Shown: one piece after another, positions 7,924 through 19,425 of the stretch
Numbering within the stretch: position 1 is the first letter of the stretch
How the letters are laid out: each line of letters starts with the position of its first letter
Assembly (NCBI RefSeq): GCF_025175675.1
Contig: NZ_JANIOA010000015.1
Location: forward strand, 1 to 64,000
Length of the DNA: 64,000 bases
From: Sedimenticola hydrogenitrophicus
GTDB taxonomy: Bacteria; Pseudomonadota; Gammaproteobacteria; Chromatiales; Chromatiaceae
Reading direction: 5' to 3'
Notes under the pieces: model-generated
Told to the model about the DNA's origin: nothing
The model's input: the letters and a program-made list of their open reading frames with translations, nothing else
Database searches by the model: none
Program-made: the position numbers and the translations under genes

Positions 7924-8550
7924 ATGCACCCCTTACCCACCTCCCGGTTCGCCCGGGCCATGGATCAGCTGGAGGAGACGGCGATCGCCATCTGCCTCGG
8001 TCTCATGACCCTGATCACCTTTGCCAACGTGATCGCCCGCTATATATTCAATAACAACATTCTCTGGGCCCTGGAGACGACGGTGTTTCTGTTCGCCTGG
8101 CTGGTGTTGATGGGCTGCTCCTACGGGGTAAAGAAGCAGTTCCATATCGGCGTCGACGTGGTGATCAACTTGTTTTCGCACAAGGCGCGCCGGGTGCTGG
8201 CGCTGCTCTCCGTCACCGCCTGCCTGGCCTTTGCAATCCTGCTGCTGATCGGCTCCTGGGATTACTGGTATGCCTTCGCCACCAAACGTGCCTTCCTCGA
8301 AACCAACGACGTGCCGATGCCCGATTTTCTGCAGTTTTTAGCCACCTGGCTGAACGAGGGCGAGCAGTACGAGAAGATGCCCCGATTCATCCCCTATGCC
8401 GCGTTGCCGCTGGGTATGGCGCTGTTGACCCTGCGCTTTCTTGAAGTTGCCTGGAAGGTGATCAAGGGCGAACAGGATTCCATCATCGCCAGTCACGAGG
8501 CGGAAGCCGCCATCAGTGAAAAGCCCCAAGACCATAGCGGAGAAATTTGA
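7924..8550 (+). CDS. dctQ: TRAP transporter small membrane subunit, DctQ family
   Basis: 208 residues with four predicted membrane segments (for example IAICLGLMTLITFANVIARY and LALLSVTACLAFAILLLIG). The TFANVIARYIFNNNILWALE block is typical of DctQ. Together with DctM it forms the sodium-motive-force-driven permease that accepts substrate from DctP. The frame also opens at GTG 7921, but the ATG at 7924 has the better spacing from GAGGAGG. It ends just before dctM, with only 2 bases between its stop and the dctM ATG. Confidence 0.9.
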   Translation: MHPLPTSRFARAMDQLEETAIAICLGLMTLITFANVIARYIFNNNILWALETTVFLFAWLVLMGCSYGVKKQFHIGVDVVINLFSHKARRVLALLSVTACLAFAILLLIGSWDYWYAFATKRAFLETNDVPMPDFLQFLATWLNEGEQYEKMPRFIPYAALPLGMALLTLRFLEVAWKVIKGEQDSIIASHEAEAAISEKPQDHSGEI

Positions 8551-8552
8551 CC

Positions 8553-9911
8553 ATGGATATTCTGATTCTCTTCGGCATGGTCATTGGCCTGATGCTGATC
8601 GGGGTGCCGATCGCCGTCGCCCTCGGCCTCTCCAGTATCATCTTCCTGTTCATGCACTCCGACGCCTCGCTGGCCTCGGTGGCACAGACCCTGTTTTCGG
8701 CTTTTGAGGGACACTACACCCTGCTGGCGATTCCCTTCTTCATCCTCGCCTCCAGTTTCATGTCCACCGGTGGCGTGGCACGCCGTATCATCCGTTTCGC
8801 CGTCGCCGTGGTTGGCTGGTTCCCCGGTGGCCTGGCCATGGCCTCGGTGTTTGCCTGCATGATGTTCGCCGCCCTCTCCGGTTCCTCTCCGGCGACCGTG
8901 GTGGCCATCGGCAGCATCGTCATCGCCGGCATGGTCAAGGCCGGTTACACCAAGGAGTTCGCGGCAGGCGTGATCTGTAATGCGGGTACCCTGGGTATCC
9001 TGATTCCGCCGTCGATCGTCATGGTGGTGTACGCGGCCGCCACGGACGTGTCGGTCGGCCGCATGTTCCTGGCGGGTGTCATCCCCGGCACCCTGGCCGG
9101 TGTGATGCTGATGATCGGTATCTATATCGCCGCCCGGGTCAAGGGCCTGCCATCCCAGCCCTTTGCCGGCTGGGGCGAGATATTCGAGTCCGCCAGGGAC
9201 GCCGGCTGGGGCCTGATGCTGATCGTGATCATCCTGGGCGGTATCTACGGTGGTATCTTCACGCCGACCGAGGCGGCGGCGGTGGCGGCGGTGTACGCCT
9301 TCTTCATCGCCAACTTCATTTACAAGGACATGGGACCGCTGGCCGACAAGTCCAGGGGCAACTTCTTCACCGCCCTGGTGACGGTGTTCTGGCACAAGGA
9401 TACCAAGCACACCCTGTTCGAAGCGGGCAAGCTCACCATCATGCTGCTGTTCATCATCGCCAATGCGTTGATCCTCAAGCACGTGCTGACCGAGGAGCGG
9501 ATTCCGCAGATGATCACCGAGGCGATGCTTTCCGCCGGATTCGGACCGATCATGTTCCTGATCGTGGTCAACGTGCTGCTGCTGATCGGCGGCCAGTTCA
9601 TGGAACCCTCCGGGCTGCTGATTATCGTCGCTCCGCTGGTGTTCCCCATTGCCATGACCCTGGGAATCGATCCGATCCATCTCGGTATCATTATGGTGGT
9701 GAACATGGAGATCGGCATGATCACGCCTCCCGTCGGCCTGAACCTGTTCGTGACCGCCGGTGTCTCGCACATGTCCATGATGCGGGTGGTCCGGGCTGCG
9801 GCGCCCTGGCTCGGCATCATGTTCCTGTTCCTGATCATCATCACCTACGTGCCCTGGATCTCCACCTGGCTGCCCACCCTGATGATGGGGCCGGAGATCA
9901 TCACCCAGTAG
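8553..9911 (+). CDS. dctM: TRAP transporter large membrane subunit, DctM family
   Basis: 452 residues, highly hydrophobic with about 11-12 membrane segments, starting MDILILFGMVIGLMLIGVP. Family blocks include FFILASSFMSTGGVARRIIRFA, GSSPATVVAIGSI, AGVICNAGTLGILIPPSI and the late NMEIGMITPPVGLNLF. It is the catalytic permease of the TRAP system. The ATG at 8553 follows the dctQ stop almost directly, so translation is probably coupled. The upstream TTG at 8547 in the same frame is less likely. Confidence 0.95.
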   Translation: MDILILFGMVIGLMLIGVPIAVALGLSSIIFLFMHSDASLASVAQTLFSAFEGHYTLLAIPFFILASSFMSTGGVARRIIRFAVAVVGWFPGGLAMASVFACMMFAALSGSSPATVVAIGSIVIAGMVKAGYTKEFAAGVICNAGTLGILIPPSIVMVVYAAATDVSVGRMFLAGVIPGTLAGVMLMIGIYIAARVKGLPSQPFAGWGEIFESARDAGWGLMLIVIILGGIYGGIFTPTEAAAVAAVYAFFIANFIYKDMGPLADKSRGNFFTALVTVFWHKDTKHTLFEAGKLTIMLLFIIANALILKHVLTEERIPQMITEAMLSAGFGPIMFLIVVNVLLLIGGQFMEPSGLLIIVAPLVFPIAMTLGIDPIHLGIIMVVNMEIGMITPPVGLNLFVTAGVSHMSMMRVVRAAAPWLGIMFLFLIIITYVPWISTWLPTLMMGPEIITQ

Positions 9912-9994
9912 CATAGGAAACCGGGCGCGGGATGCTTCGGCGTCCCGCGCTTTCCACCACATCATTTGCCTTTACATCACCTGAGGCTGACGCC

Positions 9995-10510
9995 ATGAGC
10001 ATTCCAACATTCAAGACCATCCTCTATGCCACCGATCTGGGCAAGAACATGCGTCCGGCATTTCGTCATGCCATCAGTATCGCGCAGCAGTATCAGGCCA
10101 GGATCATCATGCTGCATGTGGCGGAGCCGATCGGGACTACCGGGATGGCGGTCCTGGAACTCTATGTGCCGGACATGAGTGACGATTTCGAGCAGGAGGA
10201 GTTGCGGGAAATTCTTAAAAAGATGGAACAGCGCCTGGAGGCTTTCTACACCGAGGAACTGGGGAAGGATTCCGGCCTGGTTTCCGAGGTGGCCGTGGTC
10301 ACCGGTCGGCCGGCGGAGGAGATCAAGAAATTCGCCGCCGCACATGATGTTGACCTGATCGTCATGGGCACGCATACCAGCTCCGGCTTCGGCGGATCGC
10401 TGCTTGGCTCCACTGCGCGCAAGTTAGTCAACAGCAGTGACCGGCCGGTGCTGGTGGTTCCGGTGGGCAAGCAGGCCAGCCCCTCCGGGAAGGCACCCGT
10501 TAAAAAGTAA
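9995..10510 (+). CDS. Universal stress protein, UspA family (ATP-binding type)
   Basis: 171 residues from the ATG at 9995; an upstream in-frame ATG at 9932 would add 21 atypical residues. It is a single UspA domain with TILYATDLGKNMRPAFRHA at the N-terminus. The ATP-binding loop is MGTHTSSGFGGSLLGS near the C-terminus, followed by RPVLVVPV, so it belongs to the nucleotide-binding class. It is the last gene of the dctPQM operon. UspA proteins are often linked to TRAP transporters, where they may sense energy state and tune transport. A terminator follows at once. Confidence 0.9.
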   Translation: MSIPTFKTILYATDLGKNMRPAFRHAISIAQQYQARIIMLHVAEPIGTTGMAVLELYVPDMSDDFEQEELREILKKMEQRLEAFYTEELGKDSGLVSEVAVVTGRPAEEIKKFAAAHDVDLIVMGTHTSSGFGGSLLGSTARKLVNSSDRPVLVVPVGKQASPSGKAPVKK

Positions 10511-10530
10511 CCGTTGGCATGGGGGCGACA

Positions 10531-10566
10531 AGGCGCGGCCTGTTTCGGCAGTCCGCGCCTTTTTTG
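10531..10566 (+). terminator. Intrinsic terminator of the dctPQM-usp operon
   Basis: AAGGCGCGG (10531-10539) pairs with CCGCGCCTT (10554-10562) across a 14-base loop, with a run of six T at 10561-10566. It starts 20 bases after the usp stop codon. Confidence 0.85.
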
Positions 10567-10588
10567 TTCAGGAATGGCGGAGGTAGAT

Positions 10589-10753
10589 GTAGGGTGGGTT
10601 AGCGGCGCACAGACACGGCACTTCCAGACCACGCCAATATCCGGGCGCCGCGTAACCCACCGACTCCCCCACCACCATATGGTGGGTTACGGCGCGCGTA
10701 CGGCGCAATGCAAACGGCCACCCCCTGCGCAGGGCGCGCCTAACCCACCCTAC
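10589..10753. repeat. GTAGGGTGGG-type palindromic element (copy 1)
   Basis: The stretch is bounded by GTAGGGTGGGTTAG (10589-10602) and its exact complement CTAACCCACCCTAC (10740-10753). Inside, GTAACCCACC and GGTGGGTTAC face each other around 10675. This is a composite of GTGGGTTA palindromes, a kind of dispersed non-coding repeat. It fills most of the 359-base gap between the convergent usp and dctD genes. Related elements lie at 14312-14396, 25188-25244 and 40712-40793. Confidence 0.7.
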
Positions 10754-10869
10754 AAAACCGTCCCACCTTACTTTCTTGGTTCGTGGCAATTGCAGGATAC
10801 GGTGAGGTGCCCACAGGACGCCCTATACCCAAACCATCGGATCGGTCGAGCTGGCCCCGGCCCGCCGCT

Positions 10870-12282
10870 CTACTTGAAGCGGCTCTTGTCCAGCCCGTAC
10901 TTGCGCATCTTGTCGTAGAGGGTCTTGCGCGGTACGCCCAGCGCCGACATGGTGGCCTTGATATTCCCCTTATGGGAAATCAACATCTGCTCGATTATGC
11001 TCTTCTCGAAACAGTCGACCTGTTCCGGCAGGGTCACCTGATGCTCGCCCTGCTCCTCGTCGGTACCGTGCACCAGCTGTTCCAGGTCATAGCCGCAACT
11101 CTCGCCCAGCAGGGTATAGCGTTCCGCCACGTTGCGCAGCTCGCGCACGTTCCCCGGCCAGCTGTGGGTCAACAGGGTGCGGATCTGGTAGCTGGAGGGC
11201 GGGGGGGCTTCCATCTGGTAACGGGCATTGGCGACCAGCAGGAAGTGGTGAAACAGCAGCGGTATGTCCTCGCGGCGGTCACGTAGCGGCGGTATCTCCA
11301 GGGTTACCACATTCAGGCGATACAGCAAGTCCTGACGGAAACTGCCCGCCTCGCACGCCTCCTTGAGGTCGATCTTGGTAGCAGCCACCACGCGCAGATC
11401 CAGCGGGATCAGGTTGTTGGAGCCAAGCCGCTCAACCACCCGCTCCTGTAGCACCCGCAGCAGGCGCACCTGCACCGGCATCGGCATACTCTCGATCTCG
11501 TCCAGGAACAGGGTACCGCCGTTGGCGTGTTCAAACTTGCCGATACGCCGTTCGTTGGCGCCGGTGAAGGCACCCGGTTCGTGCCCGAACAGCTCGCTTT
11601 CGATCAGGTTTTCCGGTACCGCACCGCAGTTGATGGCGACGAAGTTTCTGTCGCGACGTTTCGATTGCTCATGCAGTGAGCGCGACACCAGCTCTTTGCC
11701 GGTACCGGTCTCGCCCAGCACCAGAATGTCGGCGGCGGTATTGGCCACCTGGGCGATGGTGGCCCGCAGCTTCTGCATCGCCGGAGTGCGGCCGATGATG
11801 CGTGGCCCCGGGACATCCTGCGCCTCCAGCTCGCGGCGCAGGCAGCGATTCTCCAGGGTCAGGGCCCGCTTGTCCACCGCCCGCCGCACCGTCTCGATCA
11901 GCTTTTCGGCGGCGAACGGCTTCTCGATAAAGTCGTAGGCACCATCCTGGATCGCGCTCACCGCCATGGTGATATCGCCGTGGCCGGTCACCAGGATCAC
12001 CGGTATATCCCGGTCGACCTGCAGCGCCTTCTCGAGAAACGTGAGCCCGTCCATGCCCGGCATCTTGATGTCGCACACCACCACGCCGTGCCACTCCAGC
12101 GACAGTAGCGGCAACACCTTCTCCGCGCCATTGAAACTCTGCACCGCAAAACCGGCCAGCTCCAGGGTCTGCTGGTTGGCCATGCGGATGTGCCTCTCAT
12201 CATCGATGAAATAGATAATCGGTTCGGGACTGTTCATCATCTGCAGTTTCGGCTCGGCGGTGGTCTCGGTTAACGGGCTCAT
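10870..12282 (-). CDS. dctD: Sigma-54-dependent response regulator, DctD/NtrC family
   Basis: 470 residues in three parts. The receiver domain (20-140) has acidic pocket D27/D28, phospho-acceptor D71 and K121. The AAA+ domain has Walker A GETGTGKE and the sigma-54 contact loop GAFTGA, with LFLDEIE as Walker B. A Fis-type HTH closes the protein (NIKATMSALGVPRKTLYDKM). It would be phosphorylated by DctB and activate RpoN promoters, most likely the one at 6732-6748. Its start overlaps the dctB stop by 4 bases. The gene is convergent to the TRAP operon it is thought to control. Confidence 0.93.
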   Translation of the reverse strand: MSPLTETTAEPKLQMMNSPEPIIYFIDDERHIRMANQQTLELAGFAVQSFNGAEKVLPLLSLEWHGVVVCDIKMPGMDGLTFLEKALQVDRDIPVILVTGHGDITMAVSAIQDGAYDFIEKPFAAEKLIETVRRAVDKRALTLENRCLRRELEAQDVPGPRIIGRTPAMQKLRATIAQVANTAADILVLGETGTGKELVSRSLHEQSKRRDRNFVAINCGAVPENLIESELFGHEPGAFTGANERRIGKFEHANGGTLFLDEIESMPMPVQVRLLRVLQERVVERLGSNNLIPLDLRVVAATKIDLKEACEAGSFRQDLLYRLNVVTLEIPPLRDRREDIPLLFHHFLLVANARYQMEAPPPSSYQIRTLLTHSWPGNVRELRNVAERYTLLGESCGYDLEQLVHGTDEEQGEHQVTLPEQVDCFEKSIIEQMLISHKGNIKATMSALGVPRKTLYDKMRKYGLDKSRFK

Positions 12283-14150
12283 TTGGCCAGCTCCTGGCCG
12301 CTCCGGAGTTGTGCCACACTCGCCAGGTCCAGTTGCAGGGTAAACACGGCGCCGCCCTGTTCCCGGTTGGCCGCGGTCAGACTGCCGTGCATCATCTCCA
12401 CGATGCGGTAGGAGATGGAGAGCCCGAGCCCCAGCCCCCGCTCCTCCGATTTGGTGGTGAAGAAGGGATCGAAGATGCGTCCCAGGTTCTCTTTCGCGAT
12501 GCCCGGGCCGTTATCCAGGATCTCGATAATGGCCTTGCCCCGTTTTGTGCTGACGGAAATCTGGATCCAGCGTTCGGCCTGTGGTTCCACGGCGTGTACC
12601 GCATTGGTGATCAGATTCACCAGCACCTGCTCCAGCTGCACCATGTCCGACATCACGTAGATCTCTTCCTCCGGCAACACCCGGCGCAACCCGGTCACCG
12701 TATCCTTGAGCTGCGGTCCCACGATCTTCAGCGCGTTTTCGATCACCGCCTGCAGCGATACGCTGACGATCTGTCCCGAGGTCTTGCGCGAGAACACCTT
12801 GAGCTGACTGCTGATCTTGGCCATGCGCTCGGTCAGTTCGGCGATCTGTTGCAGGTTCCAGCTCGCCTCCTCCTGGCGGTCGCGGGTCAGCAGGGCACGG
12901 GCGTTATCGGCATAGGAGCGGATCGCCGCCAGCGGCTGGTTGAGTTCGTGGTTGATGCCGGACGACATCTGCCCCAGGGCGGCCATCTTGGCCGCCTGGA
13001 TCAGCTCGTCCTGGGTCTGGCGCAGGGTTTCGTCGGTGCGCCGATGCTCCTCGATCTCCTGCAGCAACCGGGTGTTGGCGGCGGTTAGGTCGGCGGTACG
13101 CTCCCGCACCCGCCGCTCCAGAACCCGCTTGGCCCGCAGTTCAAAGCGTTCACGCTCCTTGATCCGGCGAATGCGCTGGTAGAGAAAGAGCACCAGCAGG
13201 ACCACCGCAATATACAGGATGGTGGCGAACAGCAGGGACTTGAGGACCTGCGAATTGACCACCTCCAGGCTGGCGAAGGTGTGCACGCGCCAGCCGGCCT
13301 CCGGCATCTCCTGTACCAGCATCAGGTGGTCGCTGTGGCGCGGGTCACCCATGTTCACCACCTGCGCCTGCCCGGAAATGTGATCTTTCGGGGTAATCGC
13401 CAGAGTGCCGATTTCCGTATTCCAGTACCGCCGGCTGTCGTGGATTCTTTCAATCACCGTGTCATCCAGCGGATAGAGGCTCTTGTAGCGCCACGCCTCG
13501 TTGGTGGAGATGAAGATCACCCCATCCGGATCGGTCACCGCAAACTGCTCGTTCAGGGAACTCCAGCTCTCCTCGAAACCGAGCAGTTCTACCTTCATCA
13601 CCACGGCACCCAGGATCTTCTCCTGGTCCCGTACCGGATAGGCAAAATAGTAGCCACGCTTGTTGGAGGTGGAACCGAGGGCGAAATAGCGTCCAAGATG
13701 GCCTTTCATCGCCTCCTGGAAGTAGGGCCGGTAGGAGAAGTTGCGACCGATGAAGGGACGCTCCGACAGCCAGTTGGAGGCGGCGATGGTCCAGCCTTCC
13801 GCGTTCATCAAATAGGTGTCGGAGGCGTTGGCGACCTTATTGATGGTTTCCAGATAACGGTTCAGGGCGTTGATGCTGTTGACGTCATTGGGATACTGCA
13901 GGAAGTTGAGCAACAGACTGTTGGTGGAGAGCAGCTCCGGCAGGAACTCATACTTCTCCAGCTGCCCCTGGAGATTGGCCACGAACAGTTTCAGCTGGTG
14001 CTGGTTCTGCCGCTGGAGGTTCTCCAGGGCGATCTGTCTGGACCAGTGAGCCGTCTGCCAGAGGATCAGCGCAAGCAGCGCAATAACCGCCGCCAGCAAC
14101 CACTGGCGATGAGATTTTTTCGGGCTGAAATGGGCAAATTTAATATCCAT
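12279..14150 (-). CDS. dctB: Membrane sensor histidine kinase, DctB family
   Basis: 623 residues. Membrane segments at about 18-36 and 304-326 flank a ~265-residue periplasmic sensor of the double-Cache/PAS type (NLQGQLEKYEFLPELLS near its start, RGYYFAYPVRD in the middle). A coiled linker (KERERFELRAKRVLERRVRE) leads to the dimerisation/phosphotransfer domain with His401 in SSGINHELNQPLAA, then an ATPase domain with LITNAVHAV, DNGPGI and GLGLGLSIS. It senses a dicarboxylate or related ligand outside the cell and phosphorylates DctD. It is the first gene of the dctBD pair. Confidence 0.93.
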   Translation of the reverse strand: MDIKFAHFSPKKSHRQWLLAAVIALLALILWQTAHWSRQIALENLQRQNQHQLKLFVANLQGQLEKYEFLPELLSTNSLLLNFLQYPNDVNSINALNRYLETINKVANASDTYLMNAEGWTIAASNWLSERPFIGRNFSYRPYFQEAMKGHLGRYFALGSTSNKRGYYFAYPVRDQEKILGAVVMKVELLGFEESWSSLNEQFAVTDPDGVIFISTNEAWRYKSLYPLDDTVIERIHDSRRYWNTEIGTLAITPKDHISGQAQVVNMGDPRHSDHLMLVQEMPEAGWRVHTFASLEVVNSQVLKSLLFATILYIAVVLLVLFLYQRIRRIKERERFELRAKRVLERRVRERTADLTAANTRLLQEIEEHRRTDETLRQTQDELIQAAKMAALGQMSSGINHELNQPLAAIRSYADNARALLTRDRQEEASWNLQQIAELTERMAKISSQLKVFSRKTSGQIVSVSLQAVIENALKIVGPQLKDTVTGLRRVLPEEEIYVMSDMVQLEQVLVNLITNAVHAVEPQAERWIQISVSTKRGKAIIEILDNGPGIAKENLGRIFDPFFTTKSEERGLGLGLSISYRIVEMMHGSLTAANREQGGAVFTLQLDLASVAQLRSGQELAK

Positions 14151-14311
14151 GATCCGCTCTGAAGTATAGGTCCTCGGCCGGGATTAGTCCCATCGTCCGG
14201 CCGTCGCTGAAGCGACTCCACAGGGGCGGGCCGCCTACCTGTTGAGTGCCGCTTCGGGTGTGTGGCGGGTGTGCGGCTCACCCGCACGATGCACCGTGGC
14301 CTGGACAAGCC

Positions 14312-14396
14312 GTAGGTTGGGGTGAGCCTGCGAACCCCAACGGGGTTTCAGGTGTGTGCGCCATGATGTTGGGGTTCGTTCCTCACCCCAACCTAC
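14312..14396. repeat. GTAGGTTGGG-type palindromic element (copy 2)
   Basis: Outer arms GTAGGTTGGGGTGAG (14312-14326) and CTCACCCCAACCTAC (14382-14396) are perfect complements, with inner AACCCCAAC and GTTGGGGTT arms. The element sits in the 366-base gap between dctB and the end of the atp operon. A smaller hairpin, GCGGGTG/CACCCGC, is at 14265-14285. I see no gene in this gap. Confidence 0.7.
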
Positions 14397-14470
14397 CGGT
14401 ACGGGCGGCCGGCAATCCGGGTCTTGGCAATATAAATCCGTCCCAAAGCCGCTCCCGGCCATCCCTGGAC

Positions 14471-14498
14471 AAAAAAACCCCGCCGAAAAGGCGGGGTT
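14471..14498 (-). terminator. Intrinsic terminator of the ATP synthase operon
   Basis: Read on the minus strand, AACCCCGCC, a 5-base loop and GGCGGGGTT are followed by further T residues (the A-run at 14471-14477 on the plus strand). It is 19 bases beyond the atpC stop and has a perfect 9-bp stem. Confidence 0.88.
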
Positions 14499-14516
14499 GT
14501 TCTGCATTGCCTGGGA

Positions 14517-14939
14517 TCAGGACTTCTTGATCTTGCGAAGTTTCTCGATCGCCCGGAGCTGAGCCACGGCCTCGGCGAGTTCGGCCTGTGCCTTGGCGTA
14601 TTCGAACGCTTCCTTCTGTCCCGCGAGCGCCTCTTCCGCCTTGCGTTTCGCCTCGATCGCGGCGGCCTCGTCAAGATCGGTAGCACGGATGGCCGTGTCG
14701 GCCAGTACCGTCACTACATGGGGCTGAACCTCGAGAATGCCCCCGGATACATAGAAGTGCAACATCTCCTTGCCGGTGTCCACCCGCACATCGCCCGGCT
14801 TCAGGTGCGTCACCAGCGGTGTGTGTCTCGGGGCGATGCCCAGTTCACCCATCACGCCGGGGGCATAGACCATTTCGGCATGGCCGCTATGGATGGCTCC
14901 CTCTGCACTGACGATGTCGATATGAATAGTCATGGCCAT
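14517..14939 (-). CDS. atpC: ATP synthase F1 epsilon subunit
   Basis: 140 residues, normal length. The N-terminal beta sandwich ([39 protein letters not shown]) is followed by a helical hairpin from ~90 on ([17 protein letters not shown]). It couples rotor and catalytic head and can inhibit ATP hydrolysis. It is the last gene of the atp operon, 19 bases after atpD, with a strong terminator just downstream. Confidence 0.97.
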   Translation of the reverse strand: MAMTIHIDIVSAEGAIHSGHAEMVYAPGVMGELGIAPRHTPLVTHLKPGDVRVDTGKEMLHFYVSGGILEVQPHVVTVLADTAIRATDLDEAAAIEAKRKAEEALAGQKEAFEYAKAQAELAEAVAQLRAIEKLRKIKKS

Positions 14940-14958
14940 TTAGTTTCTCCAGACTCGA

Positions 14959-16374
<1,416 letters not shown>

Positions 16375-16423
16375 TTAAAAACTTAACCTGTTCTACACCA
16401 GGGCCTGGTACGGCCCGCGGCGC

Positions 16424-17284
16424 CTATACGGCAGCAGCGCCGGCCACGATCTCGGAGATCTCCTGGGTAATGGCTGCCTGACGCGCCTTGTTGTAGACCA
16501 ACTGCAGCTCATCGATAAGGTTGCCCGCGTTGTCGGTCGCCGCCTTCATCGCCACCATGCGTGCGGATTGCTCGCAGGCGCCGTTCTCCACCACCGACTG
16601 GTAAACCAGGGATTCGATATAACGGGTCAGCAGGCCATCCAAAACCTCTTTGGAATCCGGCTCGTAGAGATAGTCCCAGTGGTGTTTCAGCTCTTTGTCT
16701 GCCTCACCGACGATAGGTACCAGCTGCTCGATGGTGGGATCCTGGGTCATGGTATTCACGAAACCGTTGTAGGCCACATAGATACGATCGATCTCACCCT
16801 GCTCATACGCATCCAGCATCACCTTCACGGCACCGATCAACTGCTCGATACGGGGTGCGTCACCCAGGTGCGTGGCCTGTGCCAGCACCTTGCCGCCAAA
16901 GCGCTTGAAAAAGCCCAGTGCCTTGGACCCGATGATGCAGAAATTAACCTGAATACCGGCTTCCTGCTGCTTTTTGATCTCGCGGGTCAGCTTGCGAAAC
17001 AGGTTGCTGTTCAAGCCGCCGCACAGCCCACGATCCGAGGAGATCACAATGTAGCCGACCCGGCTGATATCGCGCTCCTTCATGAAGGTGTGGGTGTACT
17101 CCGGATGCGCATGGTACAGGTGACCGATGACATTCCGCATCTTGTCCGCGTAGGGACGCGTTGCGTTTTTCCGGTCCTGTGCCTTGCGCATCTTGGCAGC
17201 TGCCACCATCTCCATCGCAGAGGTGATCTTCTGCGTATTCTTGATGCTGGCAATCTTGGTGCGTATCTCTTTTGCGCCTGCCAT
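16424..17284 (-). CDS. atpG: ATP synthase F1 gamma subunit
   Basis: 286 residues. The N-terminus ([26 protein letters not shown]) and C-terminus ([22 protein letters not shown]) form the coiled coil of the rotor shaft. The central block [15 protein letters not shown] is the family signature. It turns inside the alpha/beta head to drive ATP synthesis. The gap to atpD is 88 bases and to atpA 37 bases. Confidence 0.98.
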   Translation of the reverse strand: MAGAKEIRTKIASIKNTQKITSAMEMVAAAKMRKAQDRKNATRPYADKMRNVIGHLYHAHPEYTHTFMKERDISRVGYIVISSDRGLCGGLNSNLFRKLTREIKKQQEAGIQVNFCIIGSKALGFFKRFGGKVLAQATHLGDAPRIEQLIGAVKVMLDAYEQGEIDRIYVAYNGFVNTMTQDPTIEQLVPIVGEADKELKHHWDYLYEPDSKEVLDGLLTRYIESLVYQSVVENGACEQSARMVAMKAATDNAGNLIDELQLVYNKARQAAITQEISEIVAGAAAV

Positions 17285-17321
17285 GATTAAACCTTATCTT
17301 TCAGCTTGAGGGACAACATGC

Positions 17322-18863
17322 TTACCAGGTGTGGTTGGCCTTGAAGTCCTTGATGGCGTCATGCAGTGACTTGGTAATCTCGTCATTGTAATCGGCCGAT
17401 GCATTGATCTGATCGCTCAGCGCCTTCTGGTTGCTACCCATGTAGGAGTGCAGCGCCGCCTCGAAATCCACCACCTTGTTGGCCGGGACATCATCCAGGT
17501 AGCCTTCGTTGGCGGCAAACAGCGAGACCGCCATCTGGGCGATGCTGAGCGGGCTGTACTGCGGCTGTTTCATCAACTCGGTGACACGCTCGCCGCGTTC
17601 CAGCTGGGCACGGGTGGCGTCGTCCAGATCGGAAGCGAACTGGGAGAACGCCGCCAGCTCACGATACTGAGCCAGTGCCAGACGCACACCGCCACCCAGT
17701 TTCTTGATGATCTTGGTCTGGGCCGCGCCACCGACGCGGGATACCGACAGACCGGCGTTGATCGCTGGCCGGATACCGGCGTTGAACAGATCCGCCTCGA
17801 GGAAGATCTGGCCGTCGGTAATCGAGATCACGTTGGTCGGTACGAAGGCCGATACGTCACCGCCCTGGGTCTCGATGATCGGGAAGGCGGTCAATGAACC
17901 GGTCTTGCCCTTCACTTCGCCGTTGGTGAACTTCTCCACATACGCGGCGTTGACCCGGGCCGAACGCTCGAGCAGGCGGGAGTGCAGATAGAACACGTCG
18001 CCGGGGTAGGCCTCACGACCGGGCGGACGCCGCAGCAGCAGGGAGACCTGACGATAGGCCCAGGCCTGCTTGGTCAGATCGTCGTAAATGATCATGGCGT
18101 CCTGGCCGCGATCGCGGAAGTACTCGCCCATGGTGGCACCGGAGTAGGGTGCGATGAACTGCATGGCCGCGGAGTCGGCGGCCGGTGCCGCGACGATGAT
18201 GGTGTGCTCCATGGCGCCGTGCTCTTCGAGCTTGCGCACCACCTGCGCGATGGTGGAGTTCTTCTGACCCACCGCCACGTAAATGCACTTAACCCCTGTG
18301 CCCTTCTGATTGATGATGGCATCGATGGCAATGGCGGACTTACCGGTCTGGCGGTCGCCGATGATCAGCTCACGCTGGCCGCGACCCACCGGCACCATGG
18401 CATCGATGGCTTTCAGGCCGGTCTGAACCGGCTGATCCACCGACTTGCGTTCGATAACACCCGGTGCCACCTTTTCAATGGGAGAGGTTTCTGTGTATTC
18501 GATGGCGCCCTTGCCGTCCAGCGGGTTACCCAGCGAGTCAACCACACGACCCAGCAGGCCTTCACCGATCGGCACTTCCAGTACGCGGCCGGTACATTTC
18601 ACCGCATCGCCTTCGGTAAGGTGGGTATATTCACCCAGGATTACCGCACCCACGGAGTCGCGCTCCAGGTTCAGGGCCAGGCCGAAGGTATTGCCAGGAA
18701 ACTCCAGCATCTCGTAAGACATGGCGTCTGCGAGGCCATGGATACGGGCAATACCGTCGGTCAGACTGATGATGGTGCCCTCGTTGCGGGCTTCAGTCTT
18801 CAGATCGAACTTCTCGATCTTCTGTTTGATCAGTTCGCTGATCTCGGATGGATTGAGTTGCAT
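17322..18863 (-). CDS. atpA: ATP synthase F1 alpha subunit
   Basis: 513 residues, the standard length. The N-terminal beta barrel ([18 protein letters not shown]) is followed by a nucleotide-binding domain with Walker [14 protein letters not shown] and the VYVAVGQK-like block here reading [16 protein letters not shown]. The C-terminal helical domain ends in KDFKANHTW. It binds non-catalytic ATP and alternates with beta. It is separated from atpH by 13 bases. Confidence 0.99.
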   Translation of the reverse strand: MQLNPSEISELIKQKIEKFDLKTEARNEGTIISLTDGIARIHGLADAMSYEMLEFPGNTFGLALNLERDSVGAVILGEYTHLTEGDAVKCTGRVLEVPIGEGLLGRVVDSLGNPLDGKGAIEYTETSPIEKVAPGVIERKSVDQPVQTGLKAIDAMVPVGRGQRELIIGDRQTGKSAIAIDAIINQKGTGVKCIYVAVGQKNSTIAQVVRKLEEHGAMEHTIIVAAPAADSAAMQFIAPYSGATMGEYFRDRGQDAMIIYDDLTKQAWAYRQVSLLLRRPPGREAYPGDVFYLHSRLLERSARVNAAYVEKFTNGEVKGKTGSLTAFPIIETQGGDVSAFVPTNVISITDGQIFLEADLFNAGIRPAINAGLSVSRVGGAAQTKIIKKLGGGVRLALAQYRELAAFSQFASDLDDATRAQLERGERVTELMKQPQYSPLSIAQMAVSLFAANEGYLDDVPANKVVDFEAALHSYMGSNQKALSDQINASADYNDEITKSLHDAIKDFKANHTW

Positions 18864-18876
18864 GATGGCTTCTCGC

Positions 18877-19416
18877 TTAGATTCCTAATTCGTTCGCCAG
18901 TTGCTGCAGCTGCCCGCTGACGGAACCGTCGATTACCATATCACCGGCACGAATATGAACGCCGCCTATCAGCTCGGCATTCTCTTCGCTGGTGATGGTA
19001 ATGTCGTATCCCAGTTTGGCTTTCAGCGCATCGGCTATTTGGGTTTCCTGAGTCGGTTCCAGGGCAAAGGCAGAGGTTACATGCACATGCTGTATCCGCT
19101 GACTTTTTGCCTTGAGTTGCTCGTAGAGTTTGGCGATCTCACCCACTAGGGCAAGACGTCCATTCGCTACCAGCACTTTGACCAGGTTCTTGCCCTCTTC
19201 GTTGAAGCGTTCACCGCCAATGTCGAGTAGCAGATCCGTAAGACCGGACCTGTCGAACTTGGGATTGGTGATAACCCCGGCCATGGTTGGTTCGCCAACC
19301 ACTGCCGCGAGAAACTCGAGAGTTTCCGACCAGGGAGCCAGTGAATCGGTCTCCTTGGCCCGGCTGAATACCGCTTCTGCGTAAGGACGGGCTATTGTGG
19401 TTGTTTCTCCAGCCAT
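18877..19416 (-). CDS. atpH: ATP synthase F1 delta subunit
   Basis: 179 residues. It begins [20 protein letters not shown], the family N-terminus of the helical bundle that caps F1, and ends [20 protein letters not shown], the conserved C-terminal block. It forms the peripheral stalk with AtpF. It is placed between atpF (10 bases) and atpA. Confidence 0.97.
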   Translation of the reverse strand: MAGETTTIARPYAEAVFSRAKETDSLAPWSETLEFLAAVVGEPTMAGVITNPKFDRSGLTDLLLDIGGERFNEEGKNLVKVLVANGRLALVGEIAKLYEQLKAKSQRIQHVHVTSAFALEPTQETQIADALKAKLGYDITITSEENAELIGGVHIRAGDMVIDGSVSGQLQQLANELGI

Positions 19417-19425
19417 AGCAGCGCC

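Noticed and set aside
8493-9965. 490-codon minus-strand frame opposite dctM
   Set aside because: His/Asp/Gly-rich mirror of a membrane protein gene; not a real protein.
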